Under the pieces are notes generated by a model. That model worked only from the letters and a program-made list of their open reading frames with translations, was not told where the DNA came from and made no database searches. From Bemisia tabaci (taxonomy: Eukaryota > Arthropoda > Insecta > Hemiptera > Aleyrodidae), in NCBI RefSeq assembly GCF_918797505.1, contig NC_092801.1:37502517-37566516 (forward strand): DNA of 64,000 bases, in the 5' to 3' direction. Shown here one piece after another: positions 10,339 through 21,734 of the stretch (position 1 is the stretch's first letter; each line of letters starts with the position of its first letter). A program made the position numbers and the translations under genes.

Positions 10339-10810
10339 TTGGCGTAGTAGCTGTTTGAATGTTCTCCCTGGTTCGCCTCCAAGACACCAAACAAGGCACG
10401 GCATATCACTGAACAAAGTAACCCAAGCAAAACTGCCAGTCAAAATGTTGGGAAAGTATATATGAAAATAGTGTATTTTCTTCGGAAAATTCACCAAAAG
10501 GGGGGTGTGTTGTGAAAAGTCAAGAAATTCTTCAAGCTTATAATTTTTTAGTGGTTGTAAGTCGAGGGGAAAAAACCGTACACATTTTTTTCTAATTGGA
10601 ACATTTCCTATTCTTTCTCTTCTTTCGCTTCATATTTTTCCTTCTCTTTTTCCTCTCCTCCGTCTTCTTCGAGTCTTCGTAAAAAAATATTAGGTAGTAG
10701 GAATTTTTAGGACGTTCTGTCTCATAAATGATTCAGCAAAAAATAACCATCAAATCGATACAACGCGACGATCATCGATGGCATGCATAGTTTTTACACC
10801 CACTTCTCGA
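10339..10810. other. Unassigned stretch with pyrimidine tract
   Basis: No gene is seen. A C/T-rich tract covers about 10600-10675. Confidence 0.4.
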
Positions 10811-11254
10811 GGGGAGCTGTCTGGAAGTATCCTTTCGGATTTTAAAACGTAACCATTTAACAACACAGTAACACGAACATCATTCAAATAAAAAGGGAGA
10901 GAAAATGTAAAATGCAAATACAAAATGTGCAACCTCGAGAGATTGAGCAGTAAAAACTATTTCTGAACCTCGAGGGAGAAAAAATTCGCCTTATTTTTCA
11001 CGAGAAAAAACGTGAATTCCCGCCAACCGTTTAGGAGAGCTGTCTGAAAGTACCCTTTCGGATCTTAAAACGTAACCATGTAACAACACCGTAACAGAAC
11101 ATCATTCAAAGAAGAAGGGAGAGAAAATTTGTAAAATGCAAATACAAAATGTGCAACCGAGAGATTGAGCTGTAAAAACATAGTCTGAAGCTCGGGGGAG
11201 AAAAAATTCGCCTTATTTTTCACGAGGAAAAGCGTCAGTTCCCGCCAAACGTTC
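10811..11254. repeat. Tandem dimer of a 222-bp unit
   Basis: Unit 1 (10811-11032) and unit 2 (11033-11254) are direct, adjacent copies. Shared blocks include GAGCTGTCTG, CCTTTCGGAT, TTAAAACGTAACCAT, AAATGCAAATACAAAATGTG and TTCGCCTTATTTTTCACGAG, each at 222-bp spacing. Divergence is modest. Confidence 0.85.
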
Positions 11255-12060
11255 TACATCGGTGATCGTACAGAGAGGGAGAGAGAGAGAGAAAAAAACG
11301 AAACCTGGGACAGGCGACAGTGGTTTGGCCCCGGCCCGCAATCCATCCGCAATCAGGACTACCATCTTCGCCACTCCACACAGTGGATCGAGTCCGGAGG
11401 AAAGCTCGCATATAAATTTTTCAAACAATTGCAAATCTTTATTTAATCAAATTTTGCATTCTAAGAGGTGTTTCTGTAAGAAAAATTGACAGGAGCACCA
11501 ATGGACCCATAAAGTTGAAACCTTAACTGTTTGTATCAACGGAGTTATAAGCTTCTGAAGTTTCCAAATTTCGCCCCAATTCTCCCACCGGCTTGGCCCA
11601 TTGTGCGCCGTGCCATAACCACCGACCATGTGCTCACACGTGGTGGCAGAGTGCCTGCCTACCGTGCCCCCCGCCGCCGCCTCCCTGTCCTCCCTTCCGC
11701 AACCGCTGTTCGCAAAATCCGCGCTGCCCCCGAGGGGAGAGGGGAGCGGCGGAGGGATAGGGATAGGGGTGGGGGAGGCGAGAAAAATAGTAAACAGACG
11801 ATTAACAAAGAGGTTAAACGTCTGTCTTGGTGCCCTGCTGGGATGCGTTTTTGCCAAATGGTTGCGAATCCTGATTTGCCGGGTTGTTCTGCTTTGCCAA
11901 TTAATACCTTCCTGTGGAAGGATTATTGAAATTGATGAACAAAGCCCTAGACAAAAAACAAGGAAAAATAGGAATATGGAGCGATTCTTTTGGTTGAAAC
12001 GAACGGTTGTCATAGACTAAGAAGAAAATGATAGGGTCTTTCTGGAGTGACCTTTGCCCA
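11255..12060. other. Unassigned stretch with a GC-rich core
   Basis: A GA repeat lies near 11275-11293. The interval 11560-11790 is GC- and CpG-rich, unlike the surroundings. Overlapping ORFs on both strands here are products of that composition and match no family I recognise. It could be a promoter-like island, but no transcript structure is visible. Confidence 0.35.
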
Positions 12061-12290
12061 CACTGGAAAAAAAAAAACACATTGGATCTAGAGTGCAGAC
12101 TCTTAAAAACATCGACAAGAAAAAATTACTTGATTCAATCGGATTTTTGCTTAAATCAAGAATCGAGCCTCTTAATTTGAGCGTAATTCCTTTTGATTTT
12201 AGCAAACATCTGATTGAATCAAGAGTATTTTTTCTTGTCAATGTTTTCAAGAGTCTGGACTCTAGATCCAATGTGTTTTTTTTTCCAGTG
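12061..12290. mobile_element. Family B MITE with CA target duplication
   Basis: Complete copy: CACTGGAAAA at the left and CCAGTG at the right, with mirrored CTAGAG/CTCTAG, GACAAGAAAAA/TTTTTCTTGTC and TTGATTCAATC/GATTGAATCAA blocks. CA flanks both sides (12059-12060 and 12291-12292). Confidence 0.9.
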
Positions 12291-13389
12291 CATTGCGACC
12301 ACCTGCCTGCACCATTCAGATCGCTCCATTTTATGTTTATCTTCTTTATCTACATCTTTGTCTGCCAATTTCATTAATTAACCCGCAGACCCAGTAAAAT
12401 GGATCACATTTTCTGTATGCACATAAACACAAACTCAGTGGTATATACGTTTTGTAAAAAGTAATCATTTAGACTTTCAAATGTTTTCAGTTGCTTCATA
12501 CGGGAACGATAGATTTCCATCGATAGACACTCTATCGAATCTATTTTTAATAACCAAAGGGGAGCTAAAGTATCAAATAATGTTGTTTTTCCTCTAAAAT
12601 ACAGTAGATCTGTCATGACAAAGCCTTAAACTCTGGTTTATATACTCCAATGCGGCTGACAACATTTTAGTTGTTTTTTCTATCTTTGCGTTAAAGTCTC
12701 CAAAGAAGTGCATTGCCGCGTGGCTCTAAATGCTTATTTGCTGCGACTCATAAAAATGGCATCAATGCGATATTATATCTTGTAAATATCTTGCACCCAG
12801 CCTCTATTCTTGTTGCGTTTACATAATTTTAGGTCCAGTAGAGAAATCAAAAGAACCTAGAGCTTCTCCGACGTAAGGGCGTCGTACCTCCATTTCCACG
12901 TGAACCCTATGGTCCATATAACCTCATACTTCCCGGGGCTCACGAGGAGTTAAAGATACGCCTTTATACGTTAGAGAGGCGACAATTGATAGGTCTATGG
13001 TTGAAACTGGACTGTCTAGTCAAAAATAGACGATTCCTTTGAATTCAAACTCGTCAAAATTCTGAACGTGCTTTTTTTTAACTTCGGAAGGTCTTTTTCT
13101 GAAGGTATAGCGAGTGAAGAATTGACAATTTTCCTTGATTTTGCAACACTGTTTTGTGGCTTCGTTTTTCAAAAGGCGAGTTGCTATCTGCATTTACTTT
13201 TCCAACAGGATCTGCAACCAAAGTTGAGATTATAGACAAGTTTGCTTCGCACATACCCTAATATTATTAATTTACTTGGTAATTTAAGTTCGTCATAATG
13301 TGACTAAATACTTAAATGTTAAGAAAGTTTATCACTTTCCTCAATTATACTCCTAAATTCCCCCTTCCCGATCAAAGTTCGTCACTCTG
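12291..13389. other. Unassigned stretch
   Basis: No gene or clear repeat is recognised in about 1.1 kb. Confidence 0.4.
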
Positions 13390-13590
13390 CACTGAAAAAA
13401 ATGGTATTCTATTTTAGCACCTAGAATGTCAAAAGAGTGTCTGAAGATCCTACCTTGATTGCCCATGCAGTTGAATTTGCATTCATAGGGTGTAAAGTAA
13501 ACTGCGAGGGCAGTAAAAGTAGCATCTTAGGATCACCAGACAAATTTTTGGCATCCTATGTGCTAAAACAACATATTATTTTTTTCAGTG
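13390..13590. mobile_element. CACTGAAAAAAA MITE, TG target duplication
   Basis: 201-bp element. The left CACTGAAAAAAATGGTATTC plus a TTTTAGCAC block is mirrored by GTGCTAAAAC and TTTTTTTCAGTG on the right. TG flanks both sides (13388-13389 and 13591-13592). Confidence 0.85.
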
Positions 13591-13775
13591 TGTCTAGAAA
13601 ACAACGACTGAAAAAAAAGATATTTAATTCCTCAGGGTAAGTGGCAAAGATTTTGTCCCTCCGAAGCGCACAAAATTGGCGCGCTGGAAGAGACCTCACA
13701 ACATTGTGGGGAGGTGGTTGGGAACCTAAGCGACCTTGAAGTATCCAGAGTGGCTACTAGCAGGTCTCCCGGGAC

Positions 13776-13939
13776 CAGTGGCGTGGCGTGAATGGTCGAT
13801 TATCGATATCTCGCCATTTGAAGCTATGGTAAAGAATCGATTACTAAGGTGTTCGCTGCGAACACCCTAATAATCGATCTTTTTTCAAAGGTTTGAGTGG
13901 CGTATCAATCGATATATCGCAAAGCACGCCACACCACTG
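13776..13939. mobile_element. Family E hAT-like MITE
   Basis: Ends CAGTGGCGTGGCGTG and its near-complement ending CCACTG. The central palindrome is GTGTTCGCTGCGAACAC. The flanking 8-mers CCCGGGAC and CCCAGGAC match at 7 of 8 positions. An 8-bp duplication with CAGTG termini is the hAT hallmark. Confidence 0.85.
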
Positions 13940-14448
13940 CCCAGGACCCCTGCCAGTGTCTTCAGGAGCACGTACAGCCTTTATTGCCATTTGGTGCTAC
14001 CGGTTTCATGAAAACTGGTTATTTTTCCTCTTCTTATTCATCCTCTTCCAATTTTTTTCTTAGCGTATTTTATTTTGTTTATTAACTTGAGAGTAATCTA
14101 AGTTTTCCATATGGTAAAACCATGATATTAAAGGAGTTTGTATGGCGTTCCTCCCTAACACTTAAGCAAAGAAATACCTGATGATGCTTACAAGGTTTTC
14201 AATTCCCACTTTTCGCATGCACCAGCGTTATATTTGAATGGTATATTGAATGATCCTTTAGTATTTAAATGGGTGGGTATTTTTTCCTGTTTTGTGGGTT
14301 AGCATGTTTTAATTTGGTAATGTAGTTTGTGTGCTTAATGCATTATTTATCATTGTAATTATGTGCTTGTTGTAGTGTGTAATTTTAGTAGTGCTTTTGA
14401 AAATGGGGTGATTCCGAAAGGCCTCGAGCGTATGTACAGATTTAACTG
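13940..14448. other. Unassigned stretch
   Basis: No gene or repeat is recognised; T-rich runs lie near 14030-14060. Confidence 0.4.
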
Positions 14449-14863
14449 TACTGAAAAAAAAATTCTCGGCATTTTTACCAAGGTCCGTTGGCACCTTTAC
14501 CATCTCACTTTTTTTTACCAATTATTGGTAATTTTACCAAAGACAGACTGGTAAACTTACCTAAAAACCGGTATTTTCACTGTTTTTCTCAGGTAAGAAT
14601 ACCACTTTTATTGGTAATCAATTCCCGGTAACTTTGCCATTTTATCTCGGTAATTCTACCACAGTCGATAAAAAATATTGGAGTTTTTACCAAGGTCCAG
14701 TAAAATTGCCAAGAAAGTTCATAATTTTACCGAGATTTCTCGGTAAAATTACCAATTCCATAAATGGTAATTTTACCAAGAAAAAACTGGGATCAAATAG
14801 AACCCTGAATTCTTAGTAATTTTACCCTTTTCTTAATAAATACACCGAGATTTTTTTTCAGTG
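14449..14863. mobile_element. Family D MITE (GGTAAAATTACC-rich)
   Basis: 415-bp element ending TTTTTTTTCAGTG; the left terminus is TACTGAAAAAAAA, one base off CACTG. TG flanks both ends (14447-14448 and 14864-14865). The interior holds many copies of short palindromic motifs such as GGTAATTTTACC and ACCAAGGTCC. The second copy, in inverted orientation, is at 15656-16042. Confidence 0.85.
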
Positions 14864-15577
14864 TGAAATAAATGTAATGCACTGTATAAAGGTGACACTT
14901 ATTTTATAGACCCTTTAAGTACGCTAAATGCGAAAACTTATGGCGTATGGATAGCTCATTATGGACGTATTTATGCTAATATGAACCATGTTGCATGCAA
15001 ACCCTATTAACAAAGTTCCTTTCAACATAAATACGTCCTTATTACTCACCATTATTTTATCCATCTGCGACAGTCTAAACACAATTTTCTGGCAGGTACA
15101 TTCGACCCACTCCCTGTAACAAAGAAGCTTAGCCAGAGCGTAAGCCGAAGCAGTAGGGCTCTGCAATTTCGTCTACTAACCTACATCCTACACGTAGTCT
15201 ACATCATTCTTATCTGCGAGCAAACACAACAACGCCTAGATAGAGCTTTGTTCAAAGTCAATAGACCCCGGGTAATGAGCCGAGCGCAGCTTTAATATGC
15301 ACATTTATGAGCTGATAACGGAATTCCTCGAGGATTTTGACACGCGACGCGACGCCGCGCCGCGGTCCATTTACTTTGTATGCGTCCCCGGTGACTTGTT
15401 TATTGGTAGACAAAACGTCGCTTCCCCCACCAAGAGCGCAAATACATTCTACTTGAGCCCCGAAAAGCGTGGATTAGTACGGAGATAGAGCTCATCTCGA
15501 AAAGCAGTTGGAGAAGCGCGGAAATTGCCCGAGTAGATATGTGCTTCGAAAAGATGTTTCACGTGCTGGCCACAATT
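14864..15577. other. Unassigned stretch
   Basis: No gene. A loose inverted pair, ATGGACGTATTTATG near 14961 and CATAAATACGTCCT near 15026, resembles the element at 51751-51878. Confidence 0.35.
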
Positions 15578-16212
15578 GCCATGCTCAGTAAAAACGTCGC
15601 ATGAGCTTTTAGGCGTTGCCAAATTTCCCTCGACGAAGCTTAAAATTTCTGGGAACACTGAAAAAAAATCTCTGTGTATTTACTAAGAAAAGGGTAAAAT
15701 TATCAAGAATTCAGGGTTCTATTTGATCCCAGTTTTTTCTTGGTGATTTTACCGGGAAATCTCGGTAAAATTATTGACTTTTTCAGTAATTTTACTGGAC
15801 CCCGGTAAAGACGCCAATATTTTTTATCGACTGTGGTAGAATTACCGAGATAAAATGGCAAAGTTACCGGGAATTGATTACCAATAAAAGTGGTATTCTC
15901 ACCTGAGAAATAGAGTAAAAATACCGGTTTTTAGGGAAGCTTGCCAGTCTGTCTTGGTAAAATTACCAACAATTGGTAAAAAAAAGTGAGATGGTAAGTA
16001 CCAAAGGACCTTGGTAAAAACGCCGAGAATTTTTTTTCAGTGAAGGTTGTGAAAACTTCTCCTCTGATTTTTTAGAGGATTTTGCTAGTAATTCAATTTA
16101 CAAAATCTGAAAATTTCTGGAAAAAATATGAATTACTTTTTTCAAAATTTAACATTTTTTAAGAAGAAATTTGGCAACATTCGAATGCTCATATGTCGTT
16201 TTTACTAAGCAC
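15578..16212. mobile_element. Family A MITE split by a family D insertion
   Basis: The left part (15578-15655) has AAAACGTCGCATGAGC and GGCGTTGCCAAATTTCC. The right part (16043-16212) has AAATTTGGCAACATTCGAAT, GCTCATATGTCG and a degraded ACTAAGCACGG end. The family D element lies between them. Confidence 0.75.
15656..16042. mobile_element. Family D MITE nested in family A
   Basis: CACTGAAAAAAAATCTC at the left and TTTTTTTTCAGTG at the right, flanked by AA on both sides (15654-15655 and 16043-16044). It is the reverse complement of the 14449 copy with moderate divergence, including the GGGTTCTATTTGATCCCAG block. Its insertion into another repeat fixes the target duplication as AA. Confidence 0.9.
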
Positions 16213-16980
16213 GGAGCTACAGGTGTGTGTGCCGTTTCCTCGCGGAGATGCATACCTGGTTGATAGTCTTCTGGGAACACGCCTCCCGAGTTATGGTTTC
16301 GGAGGAGAAAAGTTCTTGCGAAAGTTGACAGGAAGTCTGGAAGAGTCTATCCATGCAACTGCAAGCGGGAGATAAAATTCCGTTTAGATCAATAACGACG
16401 CCGAAGGAATCTTTCTCACACTTAAATCCCCTCGTTTCTCATTATCCTGTTATCTTGATATGTATGCCATCATACCGGAAAAATTCTCCTCGTGTTAATA
16501 GGAACTGCCTATGAATATTTCCCACACTGGAGTGCTCATTGGAATTGATAAAAATATTCGCGAGTGTCAAAGCTTCATCACATATAATCGCTATTGTACG
16601 GAAATGTTTTTACCATGTTTAAATGCACGTCATATGTAACATATAATTTCATGCATATAACTAGTACTCATGTGACTGTGCACTACTCGTATATTAAGTG
16701 CAGTTGACCATATCAATGTGCTAAGTCATTGCTAAGCTTCAACACTTGCACAAAACCTGATATTTTACTTTTCCCCGATCAGTTTCCCAGTGGCTTTGTT
16801 TTCGAAATTGATTGCCTCTATTCTTTAGCGTTCCCCAAGGCCCAGCCAGCCTTGCATTTTGGGTGGTCTATCTTGTCGCATGGTAATACACCATGAACGT
16901 GACTTTGAATGAACAGAAAACAATTCACTTTTAAATATAGAAACAAGAGATCAAAACGCAAATCTATCTACTATAAATTA
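16213..16980. other. Unassigned stretch
   Basis: No gene or repeat is recognised. Confidence 0.4.
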
Positions 16981-17207
16981 CACTGGAAAAAAAACACATT
17001 GGATCTAGAGTCCAGACTCTTAAAAACATCGACAAGAAAAAGTCCTCTTGATTCAATCAGAATCTAGCTTAAATCAATAACCAAGTCTCTTAATTTGAGC
17101 GGATTTCCTTTTGATTTAAGCAAAAATCTGATTGAATCAAGAGTATTTTTTCTTGTCAATGTTTTCAAGAGTCTGGACTCTAGATCCAATGTGTTTTTTT
17201 TCCAGTG
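16981..17207. mobile_element. Family B MITE
   Basis: Complete palindrome, CACTGGAAAA to CCAGTG, with the family's TTGGATCTAGAGTCCAGACT and mirrored blocks. The flanks are TA on the left and TT on the right, so no intact target duplication remains. Confidence 0.9.
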
Positions 17208-17474
17208 TTCTCGTGTCATACTCGCACTCATATTTAAGCAAAAAAAAAAAAAAATCCGTTTATTTTTATCTTCAGCCCTTAATCTTGAAAAATCACGCCA
17301 TTGTTGGAACTCGAGGTATAATTTAAAAATTTCTCTCTCGCTTAAAACTGTCCCTACATTCGCGAATCTCTGCGTTTTTAAAGCCCGCGTTCCTGCGCTA
17401 CGGGAAATAACGATCGTAAGGAAACAATGCTAATATTTCAATCCTGTCCCAGTCCAGCGCCAGCCCAATTAAAA

Positions 17475-17633
17475 CAGTGGCGTGGCGTGCTTTGCGATAT
17501 ATCGATTGATACGCCACTCAAACCTATGAAAAAAATTTTCAGGGTGTTCGCAGCGAACACCTTAGTAATCGATTCTTTACCATAGCTTCAAATGGCGAGA
17601 TATCGATAATCGACCATTCACGCCACGCCTCTG
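17475..17633. mobile_element. Family E hAT-like MITE, perfect 8-bp duplication
   Basis: Starts CAGTGGCGTGGCGTG and ends CGCCACGCCTCTG, with the central GGTGTTCGCAGCGAACACC palindrome. AATTAAAA is duplicated exactly at 17467-17474 and 17634-17641. This gives the cleanest hAT-type assignment in the window. Confidence 0.95.
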
Positions 17634-17996
17634 AATTAAAAGAAATGCACTCTCACTCGCTGCACCGTTAAACCATCGTTGCCAAATAATGCGATATAGG
17701 TGGAAACTTTTCTCCAAAATCAGGCATAAAAATGCCAAATTTTCGCCAAGCAAGGGACCCCTGCGATGAATTTTACAAACGTTATCTCGCTCTTTTTCCG
17801 TAAGGGCTTAACGGGGTTTTGCAGCACGAGAAGTATTTTAAGCCGAGCTTAAAACGCATCCAGGCCAAACACCTACGGTATTTCGAGTCGAACGCACGGC
17901 CGATCGAAAATGGGCAAGCCATTTCACCAATTTACATGCGGAGAGACCGTCGTAATCCAGATTAATTTGGCGCTTTGATGAATATGTAGGACTATA
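17634..17996. other. Unassigned stretch
   Basis: No gene is seen. A TTGCCAAATAATGCG piece near 17680 may be a family A remnant. Confidence 0.35.
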
Positions 17997-18250
17997 CTGC
18001 CGTGCTAAGGAAGAACGTCGTATGAACCTTCAGGTGTTGCCGAATTTACTTTGATAAAACACGAATTTCCTGGTAAACATACGAATTTTTTTTGCCCCAA
18101 TTTTTCATAAAATTTTGTTCGCAATTTCACCTAAAGTTTCTGAAAATTCTAAGGCAAAGTATTCATACCTTGCCTCAAAAATAAACATTTTATAGGAGGA
18201 AGTTTGGCAACTCCTGAAAGCTCATACGGCGTTTTTCCTTAGCACGGCAG
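17997..18250. mobile_element. Family A MITE, full length
   Basis: The left end CTGCCGTGCTAAGGAAGAAC, then GTCGTATGAACCTTCAGG and TTGCCGAATTT, is mirrored by AGTTTGGCAACTCC, GCTCATACGGCG and TTCCTTAGCACGGCAG. The interior is AT-rich and non-coding. Confidence 0.9.
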
Positions 18251-18289
18251 TGTTAGTCCTTGCGTTCGGACGATCGACTCACCTTTTGA

Positions 18290-18525
18290 CTCTTAAGTCT
18301 TCAAGAGTTGTCATGTTTCCCCTACTGAAACAGTAATTTTTGAAGAAATTTATAAATATTTTTCCTTGATATTTTAACATGCTTTAAATCAAATTGCACG
18401 TGAAATTCTCTGGAAAATCGGAAGGAAAATATCCAACAGTCTCCTTGAAAATTTGTGTTTTATGTCGGATGAGTTTTGGCATCGACTGAAGGAACATGCG
18501 GCTTTTTTCTTCAGCATGCTGGCAT
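18290..18525. mobile_element. Degenerate family A copy
   Basis: Follows the family order (AAGAGTTG, TTTATAAATATTTTTCCTTG, GGAAAATATCC, TTTTGGCATCG, GAAGGAACATGCGGC) but with many changes and no intact ends. Confidence 0.5.
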
Positions 18526-19014
18526 ATGACTAGAAATTACTCATGTTATGCGACCGATCTGAGTATTTTACGTTTCGTCGAAAAACTCATTCTTTCCGCC
18601 TGCAGAATTCCCGAGTTGCATTCCGGTGGCCTAATGTTACCATTTACAAATAAAATAATGTATCGAAAAAATGAGAGTAAGAGGGACTTAATTGCATTGA
18701 GACTTTGCAGAATTTTGTCTGGCTCTTTAATCGATCAATAGAGGTGAGCCTGAATCCTTTTTTTTTTTCTTGATAAATCTTTTTCGTAATTGTATGGATA
18801 CTCCCCGAAATGTTTGAAGGACCATGTGGTATTTTTGAGCTCAGAGACTCAGGAAACTTGTTGTTGCACAGGGAGTTTTGATGACAGCTGTTATGTCCGT
18901 GGTCTTAATTTGTTGATATCTAAATTTTACCCATCAAAGTTTAACCTTTAACGTTAATGGTCATCTGATAAACCTTCAGGATACTCCTCCATGACTCAAC
19001 TTGCCGACTCGTAC
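18526..19014. other. Unassigned stretch
   Basis: No gene or clear repeat is recognised. Confidence 0.4.
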
Positions 19015-19178
19015 CAGTGGCGTGGCGTGAATGATCGATTATCGATATCTCGCCATTTGAAGCTATGGTTAAGCATCGATTAATAAGGTGTTCGCTGCGA
19101 ACACCCTGATAATCGATCTTTTTTCATAGGTTTGAGTGGCGTATCGATCGATATATCGCAAAGCACGCCACGCCACTG
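19015..19178. mobile_element. Family E hAT-like MITE
   Basis: CAGTGGCGTGGCGTGAATG to CACGCCACGCCACTG, with a central GTGTTCGCTGCGAACAC. The 8-bp flanks ACTCGTAC and ACTCGTAT match at 7 of 8 positions. Confidence 0.9.
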
Positions 19179-20637
19179 ACTCGTATACCGTTTAAAATAA
19201 GTTCAGATGTGCGTTTGGGGTTTCAAAATTAGGCTGTTTATATCCTCTCACTGAGTTTGACAACAGAAAAATCTGATAAGATCTCGAAATTTAGGCATGC
19301 GATGACAACCTCCTACAGCGCAGAATGGCAAAGGCAAGCTTGACCACAATTGCAGTGTTGACAGATGAAGGTCAATCAAGATTATCTACCAGAAAAAATT
19401 GGGCAATTATTATACAATGTGGCAATCGATGCAGGAGAAGCAAATGCGCACGCTCGTGAGGAAAAGACGCAAAAAAATAAAGTCAAGTAATAAAAGAAAG
19501 TAATGAGCCATACATCTTGATCAAATTACTTCGCTTCCAGATGCGAACTTGCAATTCGAGGGTTCGTTGGCCACCTGGGATGGTGACTGATGTTTCATAG
19601 CGATCCGTGGTTGTTTAGATTTTTGCCTCTGATCACCTGAGACTGAGCCAACACTGATAACAAGGAATTTAAAGTCATATTGGCTCTTTGTATTGTATGT
19701 CTGGTTTAAATACCTATCATTTGAGTTGGAAGAGGGGGATGCGAATGGTAGAAGGGACCATACGAAATAAATCTATTGAGAGTGCCAGGTTCTGAAAAAA
19801 AAAAAAAAAAAATCGCGGATATCTCAGTTCGCTGAAGGACAGATAAGCATTTCCCATTAGCATCCGGCTACTCTTTATGTGTGATATGTTATTCTAATTG
19901 TATGTAAATTTTCGATTAAATTTCGTTCAATTTTTGTTTGTTCCAGGTAAGATCCCAGTTGAGTACAAGAAAGCTTCACAAGCACTTCTTCATATTGGTT
20001 GCATAGCGTGAGTAAATAAGATTCGATTCTTTAATTCTAAAGATATAATTTCGATTTTAGTATTGTTCTCACAAACGAGGAGTGGACGGAAGTCGCAGAA
20101 ACCCGTGCTCGCCTTTGATTGGTGCCGAATGACATCATTCGGTTCGGCGCGAAACCGGGGCGTTTTCAATTTGCGGATAAGGTGAGTGATTTGAACCGCG
20201 TATTTCTCGGTCATTGAGTTACATTTTCGCGTTTTCAATGTGTGCGTCGTGTTCTACGCGAGATTCATCTTCAGAAGAATGTATTAGCGAGTCAAAATTC
20301 GTTCTTAATTTAGTGACCCATTTAAGTGATTTCTGATTGTCAACGAAAAGTTAGAAAATTACGATTCATTTGAAAACTTTTCTAATGGATGCCCTTGGGC
20401 AAGGCTGGGAAATGGCGGATGGGTGAGATGGAGAGTAGAACTCGGTAGTAAAAAGCCGAGAGGCGAGTAGTCGAGTACCGAGCGATCACCACCATCCATC
20501 TCATCGAACTCACCGCGAACGACCTTCACCCCTATCACGCCCTGGGCTTGCACAGCCGCCACTCCTCCACCTTCCTCCTTGCTCATCCATCCGTGCCACA
20601 CTTGTCCACGAATCCTCTTTTTTACCTGTCGCCTATT
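19179..20637. other. Unassigned stretch with one element fragment
   Basis: No gene. A poly-A run lies near 19796-19812. The interval 20230-20322 carries GTGCGTCGTGTTCTACGCGA and related blocks from the right end of the 9788-type element. A minus-strand ORF at 20359-20601 has no recognisable domain and probably reflects local GC composition. Confidence 0.4.
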
Positions 20638-20890
20638 CTTCCGTGCTAAGGAAGAGCACCGTATGAACCATCACGCGTTGGCAAATCTCCCTCGATAAAT
20701 ACCGAATTTGCGGGGAAAATCGTGAATATTTTTCCCCAAAGGTTTTAGAAAGTTTCGTACGCAATTTAATCTAAAATTTCTGAAATTTTCTAAGAAAAAT
20801 ACGCATAAATGTCGTCGAAAATACATGTTTTATGAAGAGAAATTTGGCAACTCTCGAATGTTCATACGGCGTTCTACCTTAGCACGGCAG
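20638..20890. mobile_element. Family A MITE
   Basis: The left CCGTGCTAAGGAAGAGCACC is mirrored by ATACGGCGTTCTACCTTAGC and ACGGCAG. The GTTGGCAAATCTCCC and AGAAATTTGGCAACTC blocks are in place. A family G element follows after 4 bp. Confidence 0.9.
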
Positions 20891-20894
20891 TGTT

Positions 20895-21035
20895 ATCTGG
20901 ACCATATTTTATAATGAGAACCACAATTTCTGGCTCATCTACAAAAGCGCCTATCTGCACAGGGAAAATTTTGACACGTATGTTGTTTCTAAATTAAGCC
21001 AGAAATATTAGTTCCTTATCGTAAAATGCCATCCA
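20895..21035. mobile_element. Degenerate family G element
   Basis: Order of blocks: TCTGGACCATATTTTA, GAGAACCACAATTTCTGGCTC, CACAGGGAAAAT, GTATGTTGTTTCTAAA, TTAGTTCCTTATCG, GTAAAATGCCATCCA. This matches the better copies at 28940 and 58791. Confidence 0.6.
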
Positions 21036-21734
21036 TTTAACTGTGGCAGCATGGATTTAGAAGGGCCCCATTCGTGCACATTATCTTTAACATTGCGAAT
21101 AATTTTGGAATGAGATCTGGAGTAAACACTCAAAATCGTGTCGATGGCCTAAGTACAGGGATTTGCAGGGCATAGGAAGAGACAAGAACGATGATTGAGG
21201 AGTGTTGATGAAAGCGTTGGGAAAGACCTGAAGACGAAGATAGAAAAAGAAAATTAGGGTCAGGATGAAATGACGAGAAATGATTTTGAAAGTCAAAGCC
21301 CATAAGGAACCGAAGTGTTATTTAAGAGGAATAAGACACACCCTTTTACTCTCAAGATTTTATGCCACTAAAATTCCGATTGGGCCAATCTCCGAGAGTT
21401 TAAGAAGCCGAACAGCTTCTGTTCGTTAAACTATTTTTACAGCATTCAATGCTGACAAAAATTCACTGAGGACAAGCCGCCCCCCCCCCCCCCCAATTCA
21501 GAGTGTCCTCTTTGCGGTGGCGATTCTTCTGAAAACGGCACCGCCGGATTGCGACCCGACTATCCCCGGTGTCCACTCTCAACGAGCTTGTAAGATAAAG
21601 TTCGTTAGGTGAGTCGGGCTCTGCCACTGATTTATCCACTATTTATTTATGGTGATGCGCATGCGCACCGGCGCAAACGCGCGCGCCGAGCGTCTGGTCA
21701 GTCCGCACAGTAGTCCACGAATCCGTCAAGCTTA
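21036..21734. other. Unassigned stretch with C-run and CpG-rich zone
   Basis: A run of 16 C lies at 21479-21494. The interval 21520-21720 is CpG-rich with an NRF-1-type palindrome, and a GTGAGT donor-like sequence lies near 21610. No coding exon is recognised. Confidence 0.4.
21656..21667. promoter_or_regulatory. NRF-1/Ewg-type palindrome TGCGCATGCGCA
   Basis: Exact match to the YGCGCATGCGCR consensus bound by NRF-1 and, in insects, its homologue Ewg. Such sites are common in CpG-rich promoters of broadly expressed genes. It sits inside a local CpG-rich patch, but no transcript is recognised next to it. Confidence 0.35.

Noticed and set aside
11447..12020. Frames of 130-188 codons on both strands
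   Set aside because: They overlap in several frames over a GC-rich patch, show no motif, and read through into low-complexity sequence.
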